A stretch of DNA of 60,944 bases from Thermoflexus sp042408815. GTDB lineage: Bacteria; Chloroflexota; Anaerolineae; Thermoflexales; Thermoflexaceae. Made by a program: the position numbers and the translations under genes. Positions 8,635 through 17,558 of this stretch are shown piece after piece; position 1 is the first letter of the stretch, and each line of letters opens with the position of its first letter. The notes beneath the pieces were generated by a model. It searched no databases. It was not told the origin of the DNA and worked only from the letters and a program-made list of their open reading frames with translations. The DNA lies in contig NZ_JBHOQR010000029.1 in assembly GCF_042408815.1 (NCBI RefSeq), forward strand, positions 1 through 60,944, written 5' to 3'.

Positions 8635-8943
8635 TTAATTCTTTCGTCGAAAGTCGGCAACAAGAGCTTGGCGCACATATCCCAGGACCTCCGCCAGTTC
8701 ATCTGGAGGAAGTGATTCTAATTCTTTCCGATAAGAACGTATAACCTGGGTGATTGTGCGATAAGACTGTTTGGGGTCTGGCCTCAAAGAAAGTGATTGT
8801 TGCATAACGTGAGCAAGCTCGATTGCCTTCTTGAGCCCTTTCTCTCGAGCGTAAGAGCACCACTTGGACCACTCAGATGGGGTAATACCGACAAGCTTGC
8901 CCGCGATTTTTTGTGCAAGTTCTACCTTCTCATCCGTCGTCAT
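8635..8943 (-). CDS. 102-aa unknown protein in the type III-D operon
   Basis: Starts at an ATG overlapping the stop of the upstream cas7-like gene (TGATG). It is charged and helical (MTTDEKVELAQKIAGKLVG..., then VMQQSLSLRPDPKQSYRTI and LPPDELAEVLGYVRQAL), without Cys, membrane segments or a known motif. The preceding codons of the longer open frame are inside the cas7-like gene and need not be used. The DNA is visibly more AT-rich than the I-B genes. Its position before a PIN remnant would fit an antitoxin-like role, while its position behind the RAMP genes would fit a small effector subunit. Neither is supported by motifs. Confidence 0.65.
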   Translation of the reverse strand: MTTDEKVELAQKIAGKLVGITPSEWSKWCSYAREKGLKKAIELAHVMQQSLSLRPDPKQSYRTITQVIRSYRKELESLPPDELAEVLGYVRQALVADFRRKN

Positions 8944-9947
8944 CAGTACACCTCCGGGGGACATCGCTCATTCTTGGGTTTAAGACCTTCCTTCAGGGCA
9001 GTCCAGGACGGTTCGTGAAGCAACCCTTCATTACGACACGCCTGCAGATACTGGGAAAGGAGCTGGAGCATGTCGTTGCCCTGCACTTCCTGTGGAGCCA
9101 GCAAGCCCTTGATATTTCCGCCCCAGAGCCGCAGCCGTTCAGGGTGGAACTCCACTGAACCAAAGCACCGGGGCTTGGCGCCTCCCAGCTTGGGGGCAAA
9201 GGCTATGGTGACCTGCCCCTTCTCCACCTGCCGCCCCAGCGCATGGAGGAGAAGCCCCAACTCCGCTTCACTTACATTCTCAAAAAGCAGAGCCCCTTGA
9301 AACTTCGTTCCTTTCTGAACAGCTTCCACGAAGCGGAAATTCTGCTGAGGAGCAGGACTTGCTAAGGGCTGAAAGGTCTTTCGCTCATAGAAGCGGCGTT
9401 TGGTCGGGTCAAAGCGCTTCGGCTCCCACAGCTCCCCGATTTTGACGACCTTAGGCTTTATCTCCTCCTGAGGTAAAAAGTCTGTGAAATGCATCCGTCC
9501 TCGGTAGCCGGTTGTCCCGAAAAGGCGACAAGCGGGGCATAGCCTGTTTTCATGCACTGCCTTCTTCGGGTCCCACTGGCACGGTTTGTGTGCATTGGAC
9601 GCTGTCCTCTCTTGAGGGCGCCGCATTTGCGAGACACACGAGTTGGAAATCGCCTCCACAATCGCCCGGATGGCGCCCTTGAGGCTGGTGCCCGGCACGC
9701 AGAGCTGATCGTTCCGGCGGTAGAAGGTGTACCACACGTCGGGGCGCCGATTCCCATGGTTTGGGTCGAACTCGTAGGCCCCGGACCCCACGAAGAGATA
9801 CTCTGAGACCACTGTAACAGTGAGCTCCAGCCGACCCGTCAGCCCAGCAAATTTTTCGTGTGGTGCCGCTGGCTTGCGCTCCGGCGTCTTGGAAGGAATG
9901 TCCACCAGCACAAACGGCTTTGGCTCAGCGTTCGGGTTCCTAGGCAT
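8943..9947 (-). CDS. Cas7-like RAMP subunit (type III-D)
   Basis: This 334-aa RAMP-superfamily protein is part of the type III effector backbone. A Pro/Lys-rich N-terminal tail of about 35 residues precedes the RAMP core. The core shows CVPGTSLKGAIRAIVEAI (the G-S/T-LKG..R helix) near residues 85-105, CPACRLFGTTGYRGRMHFTD near 140-160 and a late LGGAKPRCFGSVEF glycine-rich loop. It overlaps the Csx19-like gene by 8 nt. Of the four Cas7-like proteins here this is the longest and is 3'-terminal in the effector block, so it may sit at one end of the complex (Csm5-like position). That is an inference from order alone. Confidence 0.85.
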   Translation of the reverse strand: MPRNPNAEPKPFVLVDIPSKTPERKPAAPHEKFAGLTGRLELTVTVVSEYLFVGSGAYEFDPNHGNRRPDVWYTFYRRNDQLCVPGTSLKGAIRAIVEAISNSCVSQMRRPQERTASNAHKPCQWDPKKAVHENRLCPACRLFGTTGYRGRMHFTDFLPQEEIKPKVVKIGELWEPKRFDPTKRRFYERKTFQPLASPAPQQNFRFVEAVQKGTKFQGALLFENVSEAELGLLLHALGRQVEKGQVTIAFAPKLGGAKPRCFGSVEFHPERLRLWGGNIKGLLAPQEVQGNDMLQLLSQYLQACRNEGLLHEPSWTALKEGLKPKNERCPPEVY

Positions 9948-10383
9948 CGGCCTTTACCTCCCGTGGACTGACAAAAGTTGGGACTTTGTCCCGGTAAAAG
10001 GTGCGACACTGCAGGCGGGCTTCCGGGGCGTTCGCCGGGTAAACTGCAAACTGTGGGGCGAAGCGTTTGTCCTCTAGGTTGACCAGCCGCGTCTCGCACT
10101 CCGAGATCTCCCAATTGCCCTCGATGGGCTTGAGGGCATCGGGCAGGTCGGTTCGCTTGCTATCGCTCAGGACCCAAAGCCGATAGCGCCGTTCGGCGAC
10201 CTTTTCCCAGCGGATTTCCGCCTCATGGTTAAAAGCGCACCCGGCATCCCGCAGCTCCACGCTGTTCGGGAAATCCAGCCGCGCAAGCTCCCAGCTCAGG
10301 AGCACACGCCCGGGAAGCCGCTCGACGAGCTGCGCGAGCTCCTCCGTGCTAAGCTCACCCGAATAGACCCAGCCCTGCATCAT
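9940..10383 (-). CDS. csx19: Csx19-like type III-D protein
   Basis: The 147-aa product has no RAMP motif. The pattern FNHEAEIRWEKVAERRYRLWVLSD near residues 52-75, followed by a C-terminal segment with YPANAPEARLQCRTFYRD, resembles the CRISPR-associated family TIGR03984 (Csx19) found in type III-D loci. Its role in the complex is not established. It overlaps both neighbouring Cas7-like genes (ATGATG overlap upstream, 8 nt downstream), so it is made together with the effector subunits. The family call is from memory of the motif and context, without a database search. Confidence 0.6.
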   Translation of the reverse strand: MMQGWVYSGELSTEELAQLVERLPGRVLLSWELARLDFPNSVELRDAGCAFNHEAEIRWEKVAERRYRLWVLSDSKRTDLPDALKPIEGNWEISECETRLVNLEDKRFAPQFAVYPANAPEARLQCRTFYRDKVPTFVSPREVKADA

Positions 10384-11261
10384 GCCGCCTCCAAAATATG
10401 TGGGAGAGATTCCATCGCCTTCTCAGCCACCTTCCGCCAGGCTTCCCGGTCGTAGGTGCGCCGGACGAAGAGTGCAAAATCGATCTGCATGCCCTCGGGT
10501 AGGTCCTCCAGCCGGTCCCCCTCTTGAAGCCCGTAGTCCTTGCGCTCTCCATCGTCCACAAAAGCGCCCGCGCCCCAGATGGCGTTTTGGGGAAGACCTG
10601 GCTTTTTCGCCAGCTCCACAACGGCTTGTTCTACGGTGATGGAGACCTCACCGAAGCCGCGGTTTTTGCCGAAGCCCAGCTTCACCAGCCCATCATTGAT
10701 TGCCTGGAGCGTCAGCGCCAGAAGCCCCATCTGCCAGACTTCGAAGTTCTCCAGCACGAGCGCGGTGCGGAAGCGCCCTTGCACAAGCACCTCCATGTCG
10801 AAAGGACCTACAGCCACCGCATTCGTCAGCCGGGAGATCGCCACGCCGTAGCGGGTTTCGGTCTTGACCGCGCCTTCGGGGAAGGCATCGGTGAAGGAGA
10901 GGCGCCCTCGCAGGCGCGTATTGCCGTACATTCTGCATGCACGGCAGGACCGCTTATAAATTGTGGCCGGATTCTCTTCGCGTCCCAACCGGCGTCCGCA
11001 GTATTCCGGGCTGGAGGGGAAGGGCTCACAGGCACCGTCAGCCTTGGCAGTCCGCAGCACTTTCTCCGTGAAGCTCCGGAAGGTGCCCTTGAGCGACGAG
11101 CCGGGAATGAAGACCGTCTCGCCCTGGGGGGTCATCGTGCGGACGAACTGCATGTCGGGCAGCGACGGGTTCGGGGAAGCCAGTCCCGATTTGATGAGCA
11201 GCGGGGCCCGGGGCTCGATCACAAGTTCCAACTTCAGGGCATTCCACCGGCGCTTATGCAT
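10380..11261 (-). CDS. Cas7-like RAMP subunit (type III-D)
   Basis: The 293-aa RAMP protein contains FIPGSSLKGTFRSFTEKVLR near residues 50-70, then CRACRMYGNTRLRGRLSFTDAF, and the G-rich loop LGFGKNRGFGEVSI near 195-210. The Asp in the FTD block is at the position of the target-RNA-cleaving Asp region in Csm3-like proteins, but I cannot assign the catalytic loop without a model. It overlaps the preceding cas7-like gene by 8 nt. It forms, with the other Cas7-like proteins, the filament that holds crRNA and target RNA. Confidence 0.87.
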   Translation of the reverse strand: MHKRRWNALKLELVIEPRAPLLIKSGLASPNPSLPDMQFVRTMTPQGETVFIPGSSLKGTFRSFTEKVLRTAKADGACEPFPSSPEYCGRRLGREENPATIYKRSCRACRMYGNTRLRGRLSFTDAFPEGAVKTETRYGVAISRLTNAVAVGPFDMEVLVQGRFRTALVLENFEVWQMGLLALTLQAINDGLVKLGFGKNRGFGEVSITVEQAVVELAKKPGLPQNAIWGAGAFVDDGERKDYGLQEGDRLEDLPEGMQIDFALFVRRTYDREAWRKVAEKAMESLPHILEAA

Positions 11262-12084
11262 GGCTCCCTCCTTGCAGGGCGGTTACGAGTCTCTGCAGAA
11301 GCTCTGAAGGCGAAATCTCGGCGGGTTGTCCCGTGCCCGCGAGGTAGTCCCGGAGGTTTTCCTTGCCAACCTTCTGGATTTTGAGGTCGACGATTGTCCC
11401 CCAGCCAGGACCGCGCGTGGTCTTGCCGCCTACGGGAAGCTCGCCCTTGCGCATCGCTTCGAGCGCCAGAAGGAGAAGCCCCACCTCCCATTCCTCGGCG
11501 TTCTCCACCACGAGGGTGAGATCAAACTCGGCTCCCCGGGGTACGGCTTCGAAGTCGTATTTGATTTTGGGCTTCGCCGAGCCCAGGTCGCGGTCAATCC
11601 CCACCCCATCGCGGATTTCGGTGAGCCGGAGGAGGCTGTCCCGATTCGAGAGCATAGCATCCTGAAACGAGACCCGCGACGCCAGCCAGGGAGAGCCGAA
11701 GAGCCGGCAGGCGGTGCAGGAGTGCTGCCAGACGAGCTCGGTAAAGCGGACGTCATCCTCCCCGGCTTGCTCCCAGAGCGTTTTCTTCTGCTCCCTCGAG
11801 ACGCAGCGATTCTTCTCATCCAGCGGGTCGCAGGCCCAGAGCCGTTCGCCCTGATGGGTCTGCCCGATCTGGTCCATCGTGCGCAGGATTCGCTCTATGT
11901 AGGAGCGCACCACGCCCTTGAGCGAGGAGCCTGGGATGTAGGGGATGCCCTCAGGGGTCTTGATGACGGGAAGGTCAGAACCTGCAGGCATCAGCGACGC
12001 CCGGGCGCCCACCGAAAGGGCAGTTTTCATCCGCAAAGTTGCGGTGATAAGCCAGCGGTTTTCAAATCGCCAGAACGAATGCAT
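11254..12084 (-). CDS. Cas7-like RAMP subunit (type III-D)
   Basis: The 276-aa RAMP protein has the helix motif YIPGSSLKGVVRSYIERILR near residues 49-68. A Cys/His-bearing insertion follows (CDPLDEKNRC, then CTACRLFGSPWLASRVSFQDA, a zinc-binding candidate). The glycine-rich loop GGKTTRGPGWGTIVDL lies near 218-233. Together these are the marks of Csm3/Csx7-type backbone subunits. It begins 3 nt after the small subunit gene and overlaps the next cas7-like gene. It is closely similar in plan to the 293-aa neighbour, which suggests an old duplication in the operon. Confidence 0.87.
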   Translation of the reverse strand: MHSFWRFENRWLITATLRMKTALSVGARASLMPAGSDLPVIKTPEGIPYIPGSSLKGVVRSYIERILRTMDQIGQTHQGERLWACDPLDEKNRCVSREQKKTLWEQAGEDDVRFTELVWQHSCTACRLFGSPWLASRVSFQDAMLSNRDSLLRLTEIRDGVGIDRDLGSAKPKIKYDFEAVPRGAEFDLTLVVENAEEWEVGLLLLALEAMRKGELPVGGKTTRGPGWGTIVDLKIQKVGKENLRDYLAGTGQPAEISPSELLQRLVTALQGGSHA

Positions 12085-12087
12085 AGT

Positions 12088-12594
12088 TTACTCCTCCTCG
12101 ACGGTCTCTACTTCTTCCTCACCGCCCTTCAGAGCAACGAACCACCGGCTCAGAAAGCCGCAATACAACCGAATCAACCACAAATGTACAGCCTTAGGAT
12201 TGCTTTCGGCGGAGTCACTTGCAATTTGTTTTGCCCACTCGCCTAATTGGTTAAAGTCTTCGATTACTTTAAAACCAAAGGAAACAGTGCCACTACCTTT
12301 GTATTGCCACCCTTTGCCTTCCTTTCGTCCCATCTGGTAGAGGACAAACAACTCCAGCGCTTTAACCGAATCACTAGCGTTCGCTAAATTCTGAAGATTT
12401 GAAAGCTGAGCGCGTTGGAGTATGTCGGAAGTTTTATCTCCGCATTTTGGACATCGTTTTTCCAAGCTCCAGTGGTTTTTTCTGCACTGCTTTCCATAGA
12501 CCTTGGAAGACCTTATAGTTTGTTCCGCCAGCTCGACCACGCGATCCAGCCATTGTTGCTCAATCACCTGGAGAGCTTTGACATTCGGCATCAT
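12088..12594 (-). CDS. Small helical subunit of the type III-D complex (Cas11/Csm2-like)
   Basis: The 168-aa protein starts at an ATG overlapping the csx10 stop (ATGATG). The longer open frame reaching back into csx10 is a shadow. Most of it is predicted helical with a C-terminal acidic tail (EEEVETVEEE). Its size and position directly after csx10 fit the small Cas11-type subunit that lines the target RNA. Near residues 37-53 it has CRKNHWSLEKRCPKCG, a C-H-CPKC pattern typical of a zinc knuckle and unusual for Cas11. Its DNA is strikingly AT-rich compared with neighbours. The Cas11 assignment is contextual. Confidence 0.6.
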   Translation of the reverse strand: MMPNVKALQVIEQQWLDRVVELAEQTIRSSKVYGKQCRKNHWSLEKRCPKCGDKTSDILQRAQLSNLQNLANASDSVKALELFVLYQMGRKEGKGWQYKGSGTVSFGFKVIEDFNQLGEWAKQIASDSAESNPKAVHLWLIRLYCGFLSRWFVALKGGEEEVETVEEE

Positions 12595-13787
12595 ACCGGC
12601 ATCACCTCCTTGTGAAATGGATGGCACACAAGGATTTCGCCCAGGCCTTCGTCGGTACGGAGTCCGACGCCCTGGGCTTCCAACTCTTCCAGGAAGGGCA
12701 GAAGCTTTTCCTGAGGATTGTCGGCGTGGAAGACATACACGCTTCCCATTGCGGCTCCCAAATAGGTGGGTTTGGGCAGTCCCCAGGCGGTGGAAAAGCC
12801 CCCCACGAAGGTCGGCTGCGTCGCCCAGAAGACAGGCTCCCGCCATCGTCCGTTGAGGTTGAGAAATAGCTTCAGGGTGGGCAACCCGTGCGGGTCGCGG
12901 AGGACAGCGGGCGAGAGCAGGTCCACGCTGAAGTAAGTTCCCGACGGCTCCATGGGCACCAGGTTTCCGGCGTGATGGGCCAGATTGGCCAGGTCCCGCC
13001 ATACCTCGCGTAGTTTCTCGTTGAAGGCGCGCAGGCGCTCGGCAATAGGCTCTATGCCGGGTTCCACCGCTTTGAGACTCGCGGCGCCGAACCCTCGGGT
13101 CGTGAGGGCGCCGACACCGATCTTCTCCACTGCTTGCTTGAGCTCCTCAATAATCGTCTCGTCCTCGGTCCAGAGGCGCCCCACGAAGGATATGGCTTTC
13201 GGTCGCACGCCAATCACCCGGTAGAGCATCCCCTCCTGGGCAGCGCGGCGATGGCGACTCAGCGCAACCTTGGTCTGGAGTGCCTTTTCGATTTCCATCA
13301 CCCTCCAGCCTTCGGGCAAAGCGGCATAAAAGCCGCTCACCCGTTCCATGCGTCCGCCGCACTTCTCTCCATTGATCTCATAGGTGCAACGCAGGAGCAT
13401 GGGAACGGGAAAGCGCGCACCCTGCCGCTCCAGCTCGGCGTAGGCCAAGGCGATAAGCAAGCTATCCCGGATGCCGTGTCCGGGTTTTTCTCCGGAGCGC
13501 TTGGGGTCATTGCGGAAGCCCCCGTGTAGCTTGCACTCCAGAGCCGTCATCGGGAAGGGCAATGCCCAGATAGACTCTGAAATGCTGGGGAAGAAATTCC
13601 CGAAGCGCACTTTCTGCACCGTCGGGACGATTTGGCTCTCTTTCCCCTGCAATTTGAGCCATTCGGCCAGCGCGCCCCGGACCACGCTGCCAGGCAGGTA
13701 GTCTCGCGTGTCCAAGTAGTCCCCCCGGGGCTTAAGGGTGCCCGTGCGCAGGGGCTTTTCGGGTGTAAGGCAGAGGAAGTGTTCCAT
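12591..13787 (-). CDS. csx10: Csx10 RAMP subunit, marker of type III-D
   Basis: Starts at the ATG overlapping the stop of the upstream cas7-like gene (TAATG); the upstream part of the open frame is a shadow. The 398-aa protein has the Csx10 N-terminus: a RAMP strand MEHFLCLTPEKPLRTGT, then DYLPGSVVRGALAEWL near residues 28-43. A mid region includes a CTYEINGEKCGGR cluster (a likely zinc site), a glycine loop GALTTRGFGAASLK near 225-238, and the C-terminal half FWATQPTFVGGFSTAWGLPKPTYLGAAMGSVYVF. Csx10 takes the Cas5-like place at the 5' end of the crRNA. Its presence distinguishes III-D from III-A/B. Confidence 0.88.
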   Translation of the reverse strand: MEHFLCLTPEKPLRTGTLKPRGDYLDTRDYLPGSVVRGALAEWLKLQGKESQIVPTVQKVRFGNFFPSISESIWALPFPMTALECKLHGGFRNDPKRSGEKPGHGIRDSLLIALAYAELERQGARFPVPMLLRCTYEINGEKCGGRMERVSGFYAALPEGWRVMEIEKALQTKVALSRHRRAAQEGMLYRVIGVRPKAISFVGRLWTEDETIIEELKQAVEKIGVGALTTRGFGAASLKAVEPGIEPIAERLRAFNEKLREVWRDLANLAHHAGNLVPMEPSGTYFSVDLLSPAVLRDPHGLPTLKLFLNLNGRWREPVFWATQPTFVGGFSTAWGLPKPTYLGAAMGSVYVFHADNPQEKLLPFLEELEAQGVGLRTDEGLGEILVCHPFHKEVMPV

Positions 13788-14434
13788 TATGCGGAACTCC
13801 TCGTCCAGGATACAAGCGCCTTGCTCTGTGCAATGAGATCTTCTTTGGGGAGTTTCTCGCTGTCCACGTTCACTGTAAACGCCTCGAGTTTCAGCCAGCC
13901 CAGACCTCGGGAGCGCGCTGCGCCGAGGGCAAAGCCGGCGTTTGCCGCCAGATACAGGAGAGCGGCTGTCCGTTGAGCTTCTGCCAGCGAAGTGAACCAG
14001 CCCTCGATGTGCACTGTGAGCCTTTTCTGCCACGCGACCTCAGTGGAGAAGAGCCGCTCTTCATAGGCGGCTTTGCGACGTCGGCTGAGTGAGACGTTCA
14101 TGCGCACATCCGTCATGCCCTCATGGAGCTCGGCATCCGAGAAGCGCAAGGCAGAGCGCCTCCGGGGGGCGCCGAAGACTTCGCAAACCAAGCATGTGCC
14201 ACAGATTTCGCTAGGGCGAGAACTATCGCACACCTGCTGACCCCATCCCCGCAGAAGCCGCTCTGCACTCTCTCGAAGCCAGCCCTTGATCGTTGTGGCA
14301 GGGACGACAGGGGTTTTGCCGTCGCCCCAGCTCACCACGAGGGCTTTGTCTGTCCAGAGCTTGCCCTGCTCCCCGGTGATGTGCAAACCCGAGACAAGGC
14401 TGAACTTTGCCTCAATCTGCAGCCGATGGGGCAT
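13787..14434 (-). CDS. Short Cas7-like RAMP subunit (Csm3-like, type III-D)
   Basis: The 215-aa single-RAMP protein has VVPATTIKGWLRESAERLLR near residues 42-61, CGTCLVCEVFGAPRRRSALRFSDAEL near 78-103 and a short loop ALGAARSRGLGWLKL near 170-184. Its compact length is that of the core Csm3-type backbone subunit that cleaves target RNA at 6-nt intervals. The Asp of the FSDAE block is a candidate catalytic or structural residue. It overlaps the cas10 end by 23 nt and csx10 by the TAATG junction. Confidence 0.87.
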   Translation of the reverse strand: MPHRLQIEAKFSLVSGLHITGEQGKLWTDKALVVSWGDGKTPVVPATTIKGWLRESAERLLRGWGQQVCDSSRPSEICGTCLVCEVFGAPRRRSALRFSDAELHEGMTDVRMNVSLSRRRKAAYEERLFSTEVAWQKRLTVHIEGWFTSLAEAQRTAALLYLAANAGFALGAARSRGLGWLKLEAFTVNVDSEKLPKEDLIAQSKALVSWTRSSA

Positions 14435-16655
14435 GGCGTTCCTCCTCTGGAACCTTCAGGTCAGCATCCAGCTCGATGAGCTCTAATGCGTCCAGGAGCG
14501 CCGTCTTCCAGCCCTCGTCCGTCCAGCGCCAGAACCAGAAGCCGTCTTTCGCGGGCTCCAGGAGGTTTCCCAGCTCTTGAAACGCCTCACGAAGCTGTGT
14601 TCCGCGCTCGTTTTGCCGAGCTGCCTGATAGAGGGCGTAGTTAAGTGATACATGCACACCTTTTTCAAGGGCTTCCGCCAGCGAGCGCCTCTGGGTTGCA
14701 GGAATTGCCCTGAGCTCGTGAGAGAGCGCAGCCAGTTTCTGTGCCTGGTCTGCCTTGTAGGGGCGCGCTGTGAGAATTATCCTCTCTCGGTCATACAGGG
14801 CGCTCAGCAGCACATCGGCTCGCTCTGAAAGCACCGGCGCCCGCAGCCAGAGGTGGCAGAGCGTGCTGCTATGGACCTCTCGTGCCAGTTTCTTCGCTTT
14901 CTTGAGGAGTCCTTCGGCCAGCGAGAAGAGAAAGCTCACCGGATACTTCACATCGGCGATCGCCAGCCCGGCAGAAAGACTGAGCGAAATGGGACGGGGC
15001 ATGGTGTTTCCCACTCGCTCTTGAAGCTCTTTCAGAAGTTTCTCGATACCAGGGTGCTGCTCAAAGGCTTTAAGGATCTTGACTGCCAGCGCCCAGCCGT
15101 AACGCGCTGGCACGATGACCACAATGTCGTCTCCGCCGAGGGCGACGATTTCAAAAGGCAGCGGTTTATGGGGATCCTTCAGGCGCTCTTCACCGAACAC
15201 GCCCCAGATGGCCGAGAAAAGCGCCTCCCGGGTGGCTTGCTCCAGCACCTGTGAAAAGTGGCGATAGGAAGCGGGCGAGGGCATCAGTTGCAAGAGGTCA
15301 CCCATGTTGTTCCCGTCGGCGTAGAGCAGGGCAATCCGACCGTCCGATCCGGCCAGGGTGTCCAGATCTTCGGGGAAGCGGGGCCTTCCGTCGGATTTCG
15401 CTTCAATCTCAACACGCTTGCTATCGCGTACCCACTGGACAAACTTCTCCACAAACTCTCGGCGCCCCTCCCTTCCCTGCTTCCGTTTTCGGGAACAGAT
15501 CGCGCAAATCCATTCATCTCGCGTATCGTCGTGCGCGTTTGCCGCCCGTTTCCCGCAGGCTTCGCACCGCCGGTGAATGGGTAAGGTCTCCAAGAACGAA
15601 GCTGTAGCCTTTGCCCGCTTCTGCTGCTGGAGCCTACCGGTAAGCGCTGACACCAACTCGCCGAAGTTTTTGCGCTTTGCCCGGTCCTTCAGAAGGGCCT
15701 CAAAGTGGCTGTAGATCAAATCCGCAGCAACGCCGCTTCCAGAAAGCGCCTGAACTTGCGCATCGTCGTAGGGCGCAAGCCCCCGCCCAATGTCGGCATA
15801 GCCGAGCGGGTCTGAGGAGACGACCGTAATGGTGGTAACACCGGTTTTCTCCAGGTAGAGTCGCTCGATCTCTTGCTTTAGTTCTTCTACTTGACTTGCG
15901 GGAACGATGGCAAGGAAGCCTCCTCCGCCGCAGTAGATGAGGGCCTCTTCGGCAAGCTTCCCCGTAAAAAGCTTACGAACGCTCTCCTCCAGCTCCTGGA
16001 GGATTTCGCTTGCTCCGCGGATCTCGGGAAGCACGCTTGTCTCGTACACATAGCTTTTGATGGCGTCCGTATCACCCAGAAGCAGGCAAACAGGTTTGTC
16101 AGCGCCGAAAAGTTCTTGCTCCAGGCGAAGGGTTTCTCCTGCAAGCCGCCGGAATTCGGTTGCCGTATGGGCTCGTGCCAGCTCGGGGCGATCCCCAGCA
16201 GAGGCATAGCTATCGGCCAGGCAGACCAGTTTCTCCAGAATCGTCTGTGGTCCGTCTCGTAGGTGGTGGTGTGCCACTGCGCTCAGGATGATCTTCTGGA
16301 GATGCTCCTCCAATCTCTTTGCAACAAGCCACTCCTGGGCATATTCCACACTTCTCTGGACGTGGTATCGGTACTCCGTTTCGCCGATTCGTGCTTTCCC
16401 TAGATCATGTAAGAGCCCGCACAGGCGAGCAAGGGCCCGCAGTTCGGAGGGCGAAAGCTCTATCCCGCATATCTCCACCGCTGTCCTGCCACGTCGAAGA
16501 AGTTCCTCGACAAGGGCGGCGGCAAACCCGGCCGTAAGTATCAAGTGGTCATAGAGCGACACCCAGGGAATGCGGGTGTCCGCAAGGAGATAATCTGCCC
16601 GGTAAAGCCTTTCCGAAAATTCAGTTTTAAACGAATTGATTAAATTCAATATCAT
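14412..16655 (-). CDS. cas10: Cas10 large subunit (HD nuclease, Palm cyclase) of type III-D
   Basis: Cas10 is the signalling and ssDNA-cleaving subunit of type III complexes. The 747-aa protein has an HD domain (HD pair at 83-84 in LLHDLGK, HHH near 129-131). Palm1 follows with YCGGGGFLAIVP (241-252). A zinc ribbon uses C364/C367 and C384/C387. Palm2 has VALGGDDIVVIVP, with GGDD at 507-510. Both the nuclease and the cyclic-oligoadenylate synthase sites look intact. I chose the ATG at 16655 because TTGGAG lies 6 nt upstream; the TTG at 16667 is part of that ribosome site. It follows cas6 closely. Confidence 0.95.
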   Translation of the reverse strand: MILNLINSFKTEFSERLYRADYLLADTRIPWVSLYDHLILTAGFAAALVEELLRRGRTAVEICGIELSPSELRALARLCGLLHDLGKARIGETEYRYHVQRSVEYAQEWLVAKRLEEHLQKIILSAVAHHHLRDGPQTILEKLVCLADSYASAGDRPELARAHTATEFRRLAGETLRLEQELFGADKPVCLLLGDTDAIKSYVYETSVLPEIRGASEILQELEESVRKLFTGKLAEEALIYCGGGGFLAIVPASQVEELKQEIERLYLEKTGVTTITVVSSDPLGYADIGRGLAPYDDAQVQALSGSGVAADLIYSHFEALLKDRAKRKNFGELVSALTGRLQQQKRAKATASFLETLPIHRRCEACGKRAANAHDDTRDEWICAICSRKRKQGREGRREFVEKFVQWVRDSKRVEIEAKSDGRPRFPEDLDTLAGSDGRIALLYADGNNMGDLLQLMPSPASYRHFSQVLEQATREALFSAIWGVFGEERLKDPHKPLPFEIVALGGDDIVVIVPARYGWALAVKILKAFEQHPGIEKLLKELQERVGNTMPRPISLSLSAGLAIADVKYPVSFLFSLAEGLLKKAKKLAREVHSSTLCHLWLRAPVLSERADVLLSALYDRERIILTARPYKADQAQKLAALSHELRAIPATQRRSLAEALEKGVHVSLNYALYQAARQNERGTQLREAFQELGNLLEPAKDGFWFWRWTDEGWKTALLDALELIELDADLKVPEEERHAPSAAD

Positions 16656-16676
16656 TGCAAACTCCAAGTTGTGATT

Positions 16677-17480
16677 TTATTGAGAGATCTGGAAACGGAC
16701 AAAATGTTTAATTTGAGCCTCACTGGGAGAGGTATTCCCCCATTGCCCTCGAGCCATGGTCACCATGCCGAAGCCGCTGGCCGTGTGTTCGCCGAAGCCG
16801 GCTTCGTAGCCCAGGCGAAGGAGGTCCGAGGGGCCGGAGACGGTGAATGCAAGCATCCAGCCTCGGATATCGGTGTCGTGGATCCGCACGAGCTTGGAGC
16901 GATAGGGGGGATGCACCCGGATCTCCAGATCGCCCGGGATCGCCTGCCCGTAGAAGGCCGCCGCCTTCCGCCGCAGATTCTCCGCCATGGCCTGCGCAAA
17001 CTCCGGCTCCTCCGGCGAGAGATACCGCTTGACCAGCTTGCCGTCCGCCCGCCGTTCCCCGGTGGAAAGGGTGATGGGCGAGAGGGCGATGAAGGTCGCC
17101 GTCCCTTCAAAGGCCGGCGTCGGCTCGACCTCGATGCGTTCCACAATCACCGGGTGGAATCCCAGCCGGACCTCGGGCTCCCGCAGCAGCCCCAGGGCCA
17201 GGGCCTCTACGACGGCCGGGATCGGCGAGGAGATCCACCAGGTGACGGCTCCTTCCGCCCACAGCCCCGTCCGATCCGGCTGCAGGCCGTGGAGCCACGA
17301 ATAGGTCAAAAACTTGTACCGCCGCCCCTCCGGATCCCTCCATCCCTCCTCGTGAAGCCGATGGGCCACTTGGGGCAGCCCTCGCCGCATGGCGGTATAC
17401 GCCAGGCCCCGCAGCCATTCCGGATAGCTCCAGGGCAGCAAACCGGGTTTCACAAACCGAAGCAGGATCCGGAGACGCAT
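16677..17480 (-). CDS. cas6: Cas6 crRNA-processing endoribonuclease
   Basis: Cas6 cuts the repeat in pre-crRNA and hands the crRNA to the effector complex. The 267-aa protein has two RAMP-like halves and the C-terminal glycine-rich loop LRLGYEAGFGEHTASGFGMV (about 230-249), the family signature. The candidate catalytic His lies in the N-terminal half (for example in AHRLHEEGW near residue 40). The ribosome site AGGAGGGG precedes the ATG. As the only cas6 in the window it probably serves both the III-D and I-B complexes. Confidence 0.92.
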   Translation of the reverse strand: MRLRILLRFVKPGLLPWSYPEWLRGLAYTAMRRGLPQVAHRLHEEGWRDPEGRRYKFLTYSWLHGLQPDRTGLWAEGAVTWWISSPIPAVVEALALGLLREPEVRLGFHPVIVERIEVEPTPAFEGTATFIALSPITLSTGERRADGKLVKRYLSPEEPEFAQAMAENLRRKAAAFYGQAIPGDLEIRVHPPYRSKLVRIHDTDIRGWMLAFTVSGPSDLLRLGYEAGFGEHTASGFGMVTMARGQWGNTSPSEAQIKHFVRFQISQ

Positions 17481-17558
17481 GACCCCTCCTCTCTGATGGA
17501 TTGCGTTTGCTTCCCAGCCATCTCCTAATGCCGGATGAGCCGCCTAAGGAAGCCTCCC

